This document shows positions 48,246 through 57,197 of a stretch of DNA of 64,000 bases, piece by piece (the stretch's first letter is position 1; the number at the start of each line of letters is the position of its first letter). The notes beneath the pieces were generated by a model that was not told where the DNA came from, did no database searches, and worked only from the letters and a program-made list of their open reading frames with translations. Location: contig CAYTYX010000001.1 of assembly GCA_964442325.1 (NCBI GenBank), forward strand, positions 62,001 to 126,000. The letters run 5' to 3'. The position numbers were made by a program, and so were the translations under genes. The DNA is from CAYTYX01 sp964442325 (lineage in GTDB: Bacteria > Patescibacteriota > Saccharimonadia > Saccharimonadales > UBA10212).

Positions 48246-48821
48246 CTACTGGCCGGTTGTGCTTTGTACGGTACTGCTGGAGTTAGCGGCGCTTGGGTTG
48301 GCGATGTATTGCTTAATCGCGCTGACCACCTTGCTGCTATCTTTCATATTTTCCCAGAACGATACCTGGCTTTGGTTGATGACCATCTTGTCTTCTGGTG
48401 CGTGCAACTCACTGACACCCAGTTTGACCAGCGTCAAATTGTTATTTTTAGTACTGCTCTGCGGGTTACTGGTTGAACTGGTGCTGGAATTTGACTGCAA
48501 GTAAAAGACACTACTCAGCGTCAGGTAGTCGTGGTTAAGTGCATTGATTTTGCCAAAATACACCTGGCCGTTGGTCAAAAAGACTGCCTGATACTCGCTG
48601 GAGTTAATCTGCGAAGATTCGCCAAGTGGGCCGGAACTCCACAGCCATACAGCCAGCGAAGCCACAATCAAGGCGGCGCCGACAATAACAATAAAGGCCG
48701 ATATTCTTAGTTCTCTAGTAATCCAGCTTAATCTTCTCTTCTTAGCCCTGGCGGCTAAGCCCGTAATGGGATTGTGTCGTTGTGGTGGCACGGATTGAGG
48801 CCCCCTAGCATCAGGTTGCAT
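48246..48821 (-). CDS. Unknown single-pass membrane protein
   Basis: A 191-residue protein with a basic cytoplasmic N-terminus, one membrane helix (about 42-65) and an outer domain. The YQAVFLTNGQVYFGKINAL segment is followed by DYLTLSSVFYLQ, a Ser/Asn-rich linker and a VNQSQVSFWENMKDSSKVV helix. No family recognised. AGAGAGGG lies upstream of the ATG. Confidence 0.7.
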   Translation of the reverse strand: MQPDARGPQSVPPQRHNPITGLAARAKKRRLSWITRELRISAFIVIVGAALIVASLAVWLWSSGPLGESSQINSSEYQAVFLTNGQVYFGKINALNHDYLTLSSVFYLQSNSSTSSTSNPQSSTKNNNLTLVKLGVSELHAPEDKMVINQSQVSFWENMKDSSKVVSAIKQYIANPSAANSSSTVQSTTGQ

Positions 48822-48925
48822 TATAAAAAACCCTCTCTTTAAATTTAACTTTTGCTAAGGTTATCATAACGCAAATGCTTATACGGGCGCAACCCTAAGA
48901 CGCTCAGCGTTGTGCTAAATACCTG

Positions 48926-48955
48926 TTGACAAGTGAAAAGGGGGCAGAGTATGTT
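48926..48955 (+). promoter_or_regulatory. Promoter of the 68-residue protein gene
   Basis: A perfect TTGACA (48926-48931), an 18-base spacer and TATGTT (48950-48955). Confidence 0.65.
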
Positions 48956-48992
48956 AGGGGTACATTAGTAATATAAGGAGAGGGAACAGACA

Positions 48993-49199
48993 ATGGCTTA
49001 TCAACACACGAATAGCAAAGGTGTAAAGTACTACCTTAACTCCAAAGAGGTAACTCTGCGGGGCGGCAAAGTACAAACAATCTACTACTTTTCTAAAGAC
49101 GAGCGAGCCGACACTGGCCTAGATGAACTACCAGCTGGCCGCGTAGTTGGCGAAAACCCACGCAACGGCTTCCTAACTTTGAAGCGCAGCGACAAGTAG
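48993..49199 (+). CDS. Conserved-looking small basic protein, 68 residues
   Basis: Starts MAYQHTNSKGVKYYLNSKEV, then TLRGGKVQTIYYFSKD and ENPRNGFLTLKR. I associate this pattern with a small protein family frequent in CPR genomes; function unknown. It is monocistronic with a consensus -35, a strong AAGGAGAGGG ribosome site and a strong terminator, the profile of a highly expressed gene. Confidence 0.8.
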   Translation: MAYQHTNSKGVKYYLNSKEVTLRGGKVQTIYYFSKDERADTGLDELPAGRVVGENPRNGFLTLKRSDK

Positions 49200-49217
49200 T
49201 TTTAAAATAAAATTTTT

Positions 49218-49259
49218 AAAGATCCCACTTCGGCAGTCGCCGGGGTGGGTCTTTTTTTT
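49218..49259 (+). terminator. Rho-independent terminator
   Basis: AGATCCCAC pairs with GTGGGTCT (one bulge), with an inner CGGC/GCCG stem, followed by eight T residues. Confidence 0.9.
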
Positions 49260-49292
49260 GGCCGCCAAATCGGTGTAGAATGGTCGAGGCGT

Positions 49293-50060
49293 ATGAGCAC
49301 TCCTATAGTAAAAGTTGAAAAACTTCGCAAAAGCTATGACGACAAAGAAGTCGTTAAGGGCATTAGTTTTGAAGTGGGCCAGGGCGAGATATTTGGAATT
49401 TTAGGGCCTAATGGCGCTGGTAAAACTACGACTCTCGAGATGATAGAAACCTTGCGGCCAATCGACGGCGGCACGGCTACCATCAACGGCATTGATGTTG
49501 CTAAAGAGCCACAAAAAGTCAGGTATATGATTGGCGTCCAAACCCAATCCACTGCTTTTATGGATAAAGTAAAACTGACCGAGCTGTTGGAGCAACAAGC
49601 CGCCGCTTACGGTGAAAAAGTAAATACGATGGCGCTGCTCAAAGACGTTCACTTACAGGAAAAGGCCAGTAGTTTTATCGAAAGTTTGTCCGGCGGCCAA
49701 AAGCAGCGATTTTCTATTGCCGCCGCGCTGGTGCATCAGCCCAAAATCTTTTTTATGGACGAGCCAACAACTGGCCTAGATCCGCAGGCCCGTCGCAACC
49801 TGTGGAACTTGGTGCAAAAAATCAACCAAGCCGGCAAAGGCATAACTATTATCCTAACCACCCACTATATGGAAGAGGCCGAAATGCTGTGTAATCGGGT
49901 AGCGATTATGGACGATGGCAAAATCGTGGCTATGGATACGCCACAGAAGCTAGTGCAGGATTTACTAAAGAAAGGTTTTAAAAAGAAGCACCGGGTCGAA
50001 CAAGCCAACCTGGAAGACGTGTTTATTGATTTAACCGGCAAGGAGCTAGGCCGCCAATGA
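49293..50060 (+). CDS. ABC transporter ATP-binding protein
   Basis: A 255-residue ATPase with Walker A GPNGAGKTT, signature LSGGQKQR, Walker B IFFMDEPTTGLDP and the H-loop TTHYMEEAE. It belongs to the ABC-2 (drug/antibiotic or polysaccharide export) group. An upstream extension of the frame covers the preceding terminator and is unlikely. It overlaps the permease gene by 4 nt (ATGA). Confidence 0.95.
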   Translation: MSTPIVKVEKLRKSYDDKEVVKGISFEVGQGEIFGILGPNGAGKTTTLEMIETLRPIDGGTATINGIDVAKEPQKVRYMIGVQTQSTAFMDKVKLTELLEQQAAAYGEKVNTMALLKDVHLQEKASSFIESLSGGQKQRFSIAAALVHQPKIFFMDEPTTGLDPQARRNLWNLVQKINQAGKGITIILTTHYMEEAEMLCNRVAIMDDGKIVAMDTPQKLVQDLLKKGFKKKHRVEQANLEDVFIDLTGKELGRQ

Positions 50061-51172
50061 AAAGCTCCTGGCGACGTGATTTATTTACGGTTGGAGTGTT
50101 TGCTAAAATTTCGGTGCGGCGCTATTTTCGCGACCGGCTGGCGATTTTCTTCACGGTAGTATTTCCGCTTATTTTCCTGTTTGTCTTTGGCAGTATCAGT
50201 AAGGGCAACAATGTCAGTTTCCACGTCGGGCTACTTAACCAAAGCAGTAGCGCCTTTGCTACCAAGTTTACTAGCGATACCAAGGCCAACAAGTTATTTA
50301 ACGTTGATTCAACTGTCACTGATTTGACCACAGCCAAAGACAGAATGAGCAAAAGCGAAATCGACGCCACCATTATTTTGCCGCCCAGCTTTGGTGTGCT
50401 TAAGGGTGGCGTCCCGTCTGGCCAAGCTCAGATTTTATACGACGAGAACAATGCGCCGGCGGCCCAAACCATTAGTTCGGTTATCCAGGGCGAACTGGAA
50501 GGCGTTAACGCCCAGCTGGTAAAAATCACGCCGCCGTTTAGTGTCAACGCTCAATCGACTAACACCAAGGGTCTGTCTAAACTCGATTACACAGTATCTG
50601 GTCTGCTTGGCTTTTCCATAATCGGCTTGGGTATTTTTGGGCCGGTCAACTACTTTCCGGAGATGAAAAAACAAGGCGTACTGCGCCGATTGCATATCAC
50701 GCCCCTGCGGGTTTGGCAGTTTTTTGTCAGCAGCGTGCTATCTAACGCCGTGATTGGCTTATTTTCGATTGGCATCATGATAGCGGTAGCTTCCAGCCCG
50801 CTGTTCCATTTTAAAATCGTCGGCAATTATTTTGAGCTTGGACTATTTATAATTTTGGGTATTTTGATGATATTTGGAATTGGTCTGGCAATTGGTGGTT
50901 GGGCTAAAAACGAACGCCAAGCTGCGCCGCTATCTAACATTGTGGTTTTTCCGATGATGTTTTTGTCGGGTACATTCTTTCCGCGCTACGCTATGCCGCT
51001 ATGGTTGCAGCACGTTAGTGCCTATTTGCCACTCACTCCGGTAATCGATGGTATCCGATCGATTGCAACCGAGGGCCAGCATATTACCCAAATTGGCCCA
51101 CAACTAGGGATGATGGCCATTTGGACAGTGATTATTTACGCGATAGCCTTCCGCGTCTTCCGCTGGGAATAA
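50057..51172 (+). CDS. ABC-2 type permease
   Basis: A 371-residue membrane protein: one N-terminal helix (about 30-48), a large outer domain (50-170), then five helices (about 175-365) with the ABC-2 sequences MKKQGVLRRLHITPLRVWQF and FPMMFLSGTFFPRYAMP. It partners the ATPase encoded upstream; the substrate is unknown (drug, peptide or lipid export). Confidence 0.93.
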   Translation: MKSSWRRDLFTVGVFAKISVRRYFRDRLAIFFTVVFPLIFLFVFGSISKGNNVSFHVGLLNQSSSAFATKFTSDTKANKLFNVDSTVTDLTTAKDRMSKSEIDATIILPPSFGVLKGGVPSGQAQILYDENNAPAAQTISSVIQGELEGVNAQLVKITPPFSVNAQSTNTKGLSKLDYTVSGLLGFSIIGLGIFGPVNYFPEMKKQGVLRRLHITPLRVWQFFVSSVLSNAVIGLFSIGIMIAVASSPLFHFKIVGNYFELGLFIILGILMIFGIGLAIGGWAKNERQAAPLSNIVVFPMMFLSGTFFPRYAMPLWLQHVSAYLPLTPVIDGIRSIATEGQHITQIGPQLGMMAIWTVIIYAIAFRVFRWE

Positions 51173-51232
51173 CCGCTCGCATAATAATTTCTGGGTTCTA
51201 AAAAGCGAGCCCGCTCTTTATACTTAAGGTAA

Positions 51233-52861
51233 ATGAGAAATTGGTTCGTTGGCCGCATCCGCCCCCGCCATATATCCTTAACTGGTATAGCAGCACTCTT
51301 GGTTGGTTCGGCGTTTGCCGGCCAACTGCTCGGCATTTTGCGTGTCCACCTAATTAACGCTAACTTCTTGACATATGGGCCCAACAGTACCGACAGCTAC
51401 TTTGCCGCCTTTAGTATCCCCGATTTCTTTTTCTATACCTTGGCCGCTGGTGCCTTGGGCGTAGCCTTTATGCCAGTACTGGCCGAGTATCTGCACCGTG
51501 GCGACCGCAAGGGTATGTGGGAAATCGCCAACAGTTTAATGAACCTTCTAACTATTGTAATGGCAGCAGTGGCGGTTGTGATTTTGATATTTGCTCAGCC
51601 GCTTATTCATCATATTGTGGCGCCAAACTTGCCGCCCGAGCAATTGCATAAAGCCGCGGCAATTATGCGCTTACTGGCTATCAACCCGCTGCTATTTACG
51701 ATTTCAGGTGTGCTAACCAGCGCGCAGCAATCTTTAGGCCGCTTCTTCTTTTATGCCGCGGCGCCACTGTTTTATAACGCCAGTATTATCATCAGTGCGA
51801 TTATTTTTAGTACGGTTCATGGTCACACCGGCGGCCCCGGGAATCTGGGCATTGTTGGCTTGGGTGTTGGCGCTGTGATTGGCGCAGTCTTCCAACTACT
51901 GGTCGTAGCCTCTGGTGTTTTTGGCTTGAGTTTCCGCTGGAGTCCAAAGATTTTATGGCGCAGTTCTGATTTTCGTTTGATCTTGCGTAACCTGCCGCCG
52001 CGCTCGCTAGATCAAGGCTTAGACCAAATCGAGAGCGTAGTCGAAACCAATATTGCCAGCCGTATTGGCCTAGGGGCGATTACTAATTATTCTAATGCCT
52101 ATGTTCTATCTACGGCGCCGGTAATTTTAGTTGGCACGGCTATTTCTACCGCTGCTTTTCCGCAGTTAAATAACCGTCTGGCTCAAAATCGTCCGGACCT
52201 ATTTCGCTCCGACTTCTTGAAGATTTTCAGGGTGATTCTTTGGATAGCTCTGCCGATTGTCGTTGTCAGTTATTTAGGCCGTGGTTATTTTGCCCACATG
52301 ATTTATTCCAATAACTCCGACGAGATAGCCACAATCTTTGGCTTGCTGGCCGGCGCCATTTTATTCCGCACACTTTACGCATTGGTGTCCCGCTGGTTTT
52401 ATGCCCAAAAGGACACGATTACTCCGCTAATGATATCGGTCTTTGCAATTGGGCTTAACATCGTGCTGGCTACGCTGCTAGCCCGCCGCCCGCCGGCTGG
52501 GTTTGGCATAGAGGGTCTAGCCATCGCCCAGTCGCTAGTGGCAACTGCCGAAGTGTTAATCCTTATGAGTATTATGGTTTGGCGCGACCACCACTTGCTT
52601 ACGCGCGATTTCTGGGCGGGGGTTATCAAAATCCTGTCGGTTACCGGCTTTACGGCTATGACCGCCTATATTATGGTCAAACTGGTGCCGCTAACAGTTG
52701 GCGATAAGGGCTTTATAACCCTTGGCACTAAGCTGCTGCTAATAGTTGTCCCAACAGCCATCGTGCATGTTTTGGTGTCGTATCTTTATGGCTTGGAGGA
52801 ATCACAGCCAATTATGAACCGGCTGCGCAATCTTATCTTCAAACCCGTCCAAATCCAGTGA
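51233..52861 (+). CDS. murJ: MurJ/MviN-like lipid flippase
   Basis: A 542-residue MOP-superfamily protein with about 14 membrane helices. AFSIPDFFFYTLAAGALGVAFMPV-like sequence and YSNAYVLSTAPVILVGTAIS match MurJ, which flips lipid II for peptidoglycan synthesis. TATACT (51219-51224) ends 8 nt before the ATG. Its stop overlaps a GTG start of a small gene (GTGA). The specific lipid substrate is inferred from family only. Confidence 0.9.
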   Translation: MRNWFVGRIRPRHISLTGIAALLVGSAFAGQLLGILRVHLINANFLTYGPNSTDSYFAAFSIPDFFFYTLAAGALGVAFMPVLAEYLHRGDRKGMWEIANSLMNLLTIVMAAVAVVILIFAQPLIHHIVAPNLPPEQLHKAAAIMRLLAINPLLFTISGVLTSAQQSLGRFFFYAAAPLFYNASIIISAIIFSTVHGHTGGPGNLGIVGLGVGAVIGAVFQLLVVASGVFGLSFRWSPKILWRSSDFRLILRNLPPRSLDQGLDQIESVVETNIASRIGLGAITNYSNAYVLSTAPVILVGTAISTAAFPQLNNRLAQNRPDLFRSDFLKIFRVILWIALPIVVVSYLGRGYFAHMIYSNNSDEIATIFGLLAGAILFRTLYALVSRWFYAQKDTITPLMISVFAIGLNIVLATLLARRPPAGFGIEGLAIAQSLVATAEVLILMSIMVWRDHHLLTRDFWAGVIKILSVTGFTAMTAYIMVKLVPLTVGDKGFITLGTKLLLIVVPTAIVHVLVSYLYGLEESQPIMNRLRNLIFKPVQIQ

Positions 52862-53004
52862 GTAAAATCAAAAAAATAACCCTGGCAGCTCTTATGCTAG
52901 TGTTGCTAATTGTAGCGGTCGCCCGCTGGGAAAACGACAGATCAATACACCAAAATATTTACTCCTGCGGCGTGCTTAACGGCTACCAAGTCTGCAACAC
53001 TTGA
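52858..53004 (+). CDS. 48-residue membrane-anchored cysteine-pair peptide
   Basis: GTG start overlapping the murJ stop (GTGA). The product has a basic start (MSKIKK), a membrane helix (about 7-22) and an outer tail with CGVLNGYQVC. The CG..NGYxxC pattern also occurs in the 78-residue protein at 37638. The outer cysteines could be oxidised by the DsbA/VKOR pair. It is between murJ and lepA and too short for usual gene calling. Confidence 0.6.
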   Translation: MSKIKKITLAALMLVLLIVAVARWENDRSIHQNIYSCGVLNGYQVCNT

Positions 53005-53028
53005 GTCACCTCTGTTATACTGGGGTGA

Positions 53029-54807
53029 ATGAACCAAGACCATATCCGGAATTTTTGTATCATTGCGCATATCGACCATGGCAAATCCACACTGGCCGAT
53101 AGGCTTTTGGAATTAACCGGCACGGTCGAGAAGCGCAATATGAAAGCCCAGTTGCTAGACAAAATGGATCTAGAACAAGAGCGAGGCATTACCATCAAGT
53201 TGGCACCGGTCCGGATGAAGCATAAAGACTACGAACTAAACCTTATAGATACACCGGGCCACGTCGATTTTAGCTACGAAGTTAGCCGCAGCCTCGAAGC
53301 CGTTGAAGGCGCAATCTTAGTGGTTGACGCCAGCCAAGGTATCCAGGCCCAGACCTTAGCCAATGTTTACTTGGCGCTAGAAGCTAACCTTACAATCATA
53401 CCGGTGCTTAATAAAATTGACCTGCCAGCCGCCAATATCGAGAAGGTAAGCGCCGAGATTATTAGCCTGCTAGGCTGTCAGCGCCAAGATATCTTGGAAG
53501 TTTCGGCCAAAACCGGGCAGGGCGTAGAGGCTCTACTGGACAAGCTAGTGGAGCTAGTGCCACCGCCTAGCGGCGCTGCCGATTCACCAACCAGAGCATT
53601 AATATTTGATAGTTATTACGACGATTACCGCGGCGTAATTTTATACCTGCGAGTCGTCGACGGGCAGATTGACAAAAACGATTCTATAAAAATGATGGCC
53701 ACCGCCGCACCGGGCCTGGCACTAGAAGTCGGCTCGCTCAATCCAGATATGAGCCTGGCTCTTAAGTTAAGGGCTGGCGAAATCGGATACATTGTGACTA
53801 ACCTTAAAACCGCCCGCGAAGCTAAAGTCGGCGACACAGTCACGCTATCAAACCGCCCGGCCCAGACTCCGTTGCCGGGTTATAAGGAAGTTAACCCATT
53901 TGTCTACGCCGGCTTTTTCCCAGACAGCCACGAAAATTACCCGCTGCTTAAAGATGCCGTCGAGCGGTTGAGCCTTAGCGATTCGGCCCTGCAATTTGTC
54001 CCCGAAAACTCGCCAGTGCTTGGTTTTGGTTTTCGCATCGGTTTCTTGGGTCTACTACATATGGATATTGTGCGCGAGCGCCTGACCCGCGAATATAACC
54101 TAGAGTTAATCGTCACCAACCCCTCAACCGACTATAAAATTAATCTAACAAACGGCGAAGAGCTCGATATAAAATCGGCTGGCGAGTTGCCCGACCCAAG
54201 CCAAATCGCCCAAATCCGCGAGCCGTGGGTCAAAGGCGAAATTGTTTGCCCCAGCCAATACGTCGGTTCGGTATTGCAGCTGGTCGTGGGCACCCGCGGT
54301 TCCCAAAAACACATCAGCTATATGGATGCACTGGCGGTGATTGATTTTGAAGCGCCGCTAGCCAATCTGTTGACTGATTTTTTTGACCAGCTCAAAAGCG
54401 TTACTAGTGGCTACGGCTCGTTTAATTACGAACTGGCCGACTACCGGGCCGAAGATTTAGTGCGGCTGGATTTTTACGTGGCTGGCGACAGAGTTGATGC
54501 ACTTAGCATAATGACGCACCGCAGCGAGGCCGACAGACTGGCTCGCAGCGCCGTCGCCAAACTCAAGGAAGTAATTCCTCGCCAAAACTTCAAGGTCAGC
54601 TTGCAAGCTGGCATTGGCGGTAAGTTTATTGCCCGCGAAGATCTTAGTGCTTACCGCAAAGATGTTACCTCTGGTCTATATGGCGGTGACGTCAGCCGCA
54701 AAAAGAAGGTGCTGGCCAAGCAGAAAAAAGGCAAAGAGCGGTTGAAGCGCTTTGGTAAGGTAGACATCCCCGCCGAAGCTTTTGCTGTGATGCTACGTCG
54801 CGACTAA
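53029..54807 (+). CDS. lepA: Elongation factor 4 (LepA)
   Basis: A 592-residue translational GTPase acting on stalled or mistranslocated ribosomes. G1 AHIDHGKST, G3 DTPGHVDF and G4 NKIDLP are visible, then EF-G-like domains and the LepA-specific C-terminal domain (RKDVTSGLYGGDVSRKKK). Length is typical (about 600). TATACT (53016-53021) ends 7 nt before the ATG, although GGGGTGA could also act as a ribosome site. Confidence 0.97.
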   Translation: MNQDHIRNFCIIAHIDHGKSTLADRLLELTGTVEKRNMKAQLLDKMDLEQERGITIKLAPVRMKHKDYELNLIDTPGHVDFSYEVSRSLEAVEGAILVVDASQGIQAQTLANVYLALEANLTIIPVLNKIDLPAANIEKVSAEIISLLGCQRQDILEVSAKTGQGVEALLDKLVELVPPPSGAADSPTRALIFDSYYDDYRGVILYLRVVDGQIDKNDSIKMMATAAPGLALEVGSLNPDMSLALKLRAGEIGYIVTNLKTAREAKVGDTVTLSNRPAQTPLPGYKEVNPFVYAGFFPDSHENYPLLKDAVERLSLSDSALQFVPENSPVLGFGFRIGFLGLLHMDIVRERLTREYNLELIVTNPSTDYKINLTNGEELDIKSAGELPDPSQIAQIREPWVKGEIVCPSQYVGSVLQLVVGTRGSQKHISYMDALAVIDFEAPLANLLTDFFDQLKSVTSGYGSFNYELADYRAEDLVRLDFYVAGDRVDALSIMTHRSEADRLARSAVAKLKEVIPRQNFKVSLQAGIGGKFIAREDLSAYRKDVTSGLYGGDVSRKKKVLAKQKKGKERLKRFGKVDIPAEAFAVMLRRD

Positions 54808-54853
54808 GCTCAATCATTATTATTTTCAACCGCCATCGGCTTTAATTAAACCA

Positions 54854-55447
54854 ATGAGTTATCTGACCAAGACTAAAATGAAGCTGGAATTACCAGCGCT
54901 AGGTTATGTGGCTGATGGACCAAAACTTAGAGTCGGCCAAAGAGAATTTTTGTTCGAGCCTAACCTACATAAAGAAGCTAGCCCCTGGAATTTAGTTGAG
55001 GTTGACGATGAAAATGAACTGGCAACCGCGGCGGTTTGTCTCAATATACTGGGTAAAGTGATAGGTGCCCCAAAATTTCACGAATGGTTAGGCGTAGTTA
55101 AGGCTGATCGGGACTTAGCTCAAGCAGTCAAGACCGATACCACAGAGGTCATCGGCTCAACCTTCAGGATTTTCAATCCGGAGTTTAAATTTCCTCGGAC
55201 AGATGCGCCACTATGGATGGGCTGTGATATGCGGATCAATAATTACAATCACGTAACCCTTCAAACCATCGGTGACTGTGCTTGTTTAGGTCCACATGCA
55301 GATGGACACTGGGTAGGCTGGCAAGATTGGGAAACGGAAGGCTATTGCGAATACGACTTCCATAACAACGACGACGATTCTCAGACCTGGAGTTTACTGG
55401 CAGGAATGGGGCACTTGGCTGCACTTTGCCTGGAAGCAGCCAGTTAG
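54854..55447 (+). CDS. Unknown protein, 197 residues
   Basis: A soluble acidic protein starting MSYLTKTKMKLELPALGYVA, with PLWMGCDMRINNYNHVTLQT, GDCACLGPHADGHWVGWQ and an acidic HNNDDDSQTW. Cys and His residues cluster (about 122-155), which could bind a metal. No family recognised. The CIRCE operator begins in its stop codon. Confidence 0.65.
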   Translation: MSYLTKTKMKLELPALGYVADGPKLRVGQREFLFEPNLHKEASPWNLVEVDDENELATAAVCLNILGKVIGAPKFHEWLGVVKADRDLAQAVKTDTTEVIGSTFRIFNPEFKFPRTDAPLWMGCDMRINNYNHVTLQTIGDCACLGPHADGHWVGWQDWETEGYCEYDFHNNDDDSQTWSLLAGMGHLAALCLEAAS

Positions 55448-55470
55448 CACTCTTGACGGGTGAGTGCCAA
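55444..55470 (+). promoter_or_regulatory. CIRCE operator (HrcA binding site)
   Basis: TTAGCACTC, 9 bases, GAGTGCCAA: one mismatch to the canonical TTAGCACTC-N9-GAGTGCTAA. It overlaps the stop codon of the upstream gene, and its spacer contains a TTGACG that could be the -35. Confidence 0.95.
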
Positions 55471-55483
55471 TTTATGATATAAT
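55453..55483 (+). promoter_or_regulatory. Heat-shock operon promoter
   Basis: TTGACG (55453-55458) inside CIRCE, a 19-base spacer and TATAAT (55478-55483). HrcA bound at CIRCE would block RNA polymerase directly. The mRNA start would be near 55490, about 30 nt before hrcA. Confidence 0.75.
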
Positions 55484-55518
55484 CAAAGTACTTGGCAGTG
55501 AACCTGCCGGAGTGCCAG

Positions 55519-56223
55519 ATGACACCGAGACAAGAAAAAATCTTAGCCGCGATTGTGGAACAATACGCCGAGGTAGCAGCCCCGGTGGGCTCCAGCTTAC
55601 TAGCCAAAGCTTTTGGTGTAAGCAGCGCTACCATCCGGGCCGAAATGGCCGATCTAGAACGCCGTGGTTTTATTGCCCAGCCTCACACCAGTGCTGGCCG
55701 TGTGCCAACCGATACAGGCTACCGTTTTTACGTTAACCACCTTGCCAAAATCAAAACCTCTCCGCGCGAAGTTCGGGCCGAACAGGCATTGAGCGCCCGA
55801 ATTGCCAGCGGTGGCTTGCCGGAGCGGACTATTCGTAACGCCGTTGATACGCTTGTGGAACTGACTCATAACTTAGGCCTGGCCACTATTGGCCCCGAGC
55901 TTTATATGAGCGGCCTATCTAATCTGTTTGGCCAGCCGGAATTTGTCCATCCGGGCCAGGTTCAGGAAGTTGCCAGACTTCTAGACAATATTCAGCCGTG
56001 GTTAAACGAGACCGCACCAAATGAACCGCTAAGTGTTTATATAGGTAGCGAGAACCCAATCGGCCGCTCGGCCGGTGCTAGTTTGATAATCAGCCGCTTC
56101 CGCAGCCCGTTTAGTGATCGCAGCTACATCGGTGTGTTGGGCCCAACCCGCCAAAGTTACCGCGATGTTATGAATTTAGTTAGCCGCGCCGGCCAAACTC
56201 TGGAGGAGACACTCTATGTCTAG
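55519..56223 (+). CDS. hrcA: Heat-inducible transcription repressor HrcA (short form)
   Basis: A 234-residue repressor. The N-terminal winged helix is clear: RQEKILAAIVEQYAEVAAPV, then SSATIRAEMADLERRGFI and PHTSAGRVPTDTGYRFYV. The C-terminal GAF-like part is shortened; ordinary HrcA has about 340 residues. It represses its own operon through CIRCE. The ATG at 55519 is preferred, with GGAG eight bases before it. The 3' end overlaps the next gene by 8 nt. Confidence 0.95.
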   Translation: MTPRQEKILAAIVEQYAEVAAPVGSSLLAKAFGVSSATIRAEMADLERRGFIAQPHTSAGRVPTDTGYRFYVNHLAKIKTSPREVRAEQALSARIASGGLPERTIRNAVDTLVELTHNLGLATIGPELYMSGLSNLFGQPEFVHPGQVQEVARLLDNIQPWLNETAPNEPLSVYIGSENPIGRSAGASLIISRFRSPFSDRSYIGVLGPTRQSYRDVMNLVSRAGQTLEETLYV

Positions 56224-56533
56224 TCCTGATGTGGTGGACCGATACACTCCTTTTGCGGAGGCTCCCGAGATGGTGGAATTGCTAGATTTAGCCGTCGAGT
56301 TGGTCGACTACCGCCAATCCCGTGATGTAGATACTGCTCGCGTAGCTCTGGAAAAAATGGAACACAGGGCAGAGGAGTTATTCCCCGCGGATGAAGCTGA
56401 GCAATATAAATGGCTTAACCTTGCAAGTGCAGCTGCAACCGATATGTATTACGATCGAGAGAATCTGACACCAGAAGATTTCAGAGTCGCCAAGACTAGA
56501 AGGGTCGGAAAATGGCTAAGAAGCCTACTCTAA
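56216..56533 (+). CDS. Unknown heat-shock operon protein A
   Basis: A 105-residue acidic helical protein with EMVELLDLAVELVDYRQSRD, MEHRAEELFPADEAEQ and a basic end KTRRVGKWLRSLL. No family recognised. It overlaps hrcA by 8 nt and grpE by 22 nt, so it must be co-translated with both. Confidence 0.7.
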   Translation: MSSPDVVDRYTPFAEAPEMVELLDLAVELVDYRQSRDVDTARVALEKMEHRAEELFPADEAEQYKWLNLASAAATDMYYDRENLTPEDFRVAKTRRVGKWLRSLL

Positions 56534-56976
56534 GTGAATTAGAGCAGAAAATTGCTGAGCTCACCGAGGCGCTGCAGCGCGAACGCGCAGATGCCGTTAA
56601 TTTGCGCCAGCGAGTAGAAAAAGAGCGCGCCGAGCTAGGCAATTTTTATAAAGCGGCGGTGGTGCAAGAACTTTTGCCAGCGCTAGATAATTTAGACCGT
56701 GCCATCAAACACACGCCTAAAGACTTGGCCGGACACGACTATTCCAAAGGGGTCCAAGGCGTGGCCAAACAATTCGAAGCCAGCCTTGCCCAGCTTGGAA
56801 TCGAACGCATCAAGACCGTTGGCGAAGTCTTTGACCCCAAACTGCACGAAGCAGTCCATATGGAAGACGGCGACGGCACGATTGAAGTTGTTTGCGAGGA
56901 ACTTCAACCCGGCTATAAAATCGGCGACGAAGTCATTCGCCACGCCAGAGTCAAAGTAAGAATGGAGAAAAAATAA
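56512..56976 (+). CDS. grpE: Nucleotide exchange factor GrpE
   Basis: A 154-residue protein. A long helix (about 6-50) is followed by LPALDNLDRAIKH, GVQGVAKQFEASL, the signature FDPKLHEAVHM and the final beta-wing ELQPGYKIGDEVIRHARVKV. It releases ADP from DnaK. The start lies 22 nt inside the preceding gene; the stop overlaps the next start (TAATG). Confidence 0.96.
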   Translation: MAKKPTLSELEQKIAELTEALQRERADAVNLRQRVEKERAELGNFYKAAVVQELLPALDNLDRAIKHTPKDLAGHDYSKGVQGVAKQFEASLAQLGIERIKTVGEVFDPKLHEAVHMEDGDGTIEVVCEELQPGYKIGDEVIRHARVKVRMEKK

Positions 56977-57197
56977 TGGCTAGGATGGTGCAAGGCAACC
57001 GGCAATATACTCAAGAACAGAGCTTAGTTAACGGTGCCAACGACCTGGCATGGGTAGATAGACTTGAAGGGCAAATCTTGCGTGACGCCGAAAGGGAGGC
57101 TTATGGCCGCCGACCAACTAAAATTGGCGAAAGTGATTTGGTGGCCGAGCTAACCTACCAAGTTTTGTTAGCCAAGAACAAGACGGAGAAAAAGTAA
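56976..57197 (+). CDS. Unknown heat-shock operon protein B
   Basis: A 73-residue charged protein starting MARMVQGNRQYTQEQSLVNG, ending in lysines. No family recognised. 1-nt overlaps (TAATG) with grpE before and the next gene after show strict coupling. Confidence 0.65.
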   Translation: MARMVQGNRQYTQEQSLVNGANDLAWVDRLEGQILRDAEREAYGRRPTKIGESDLVAELTYQVLLAKNKTEKK

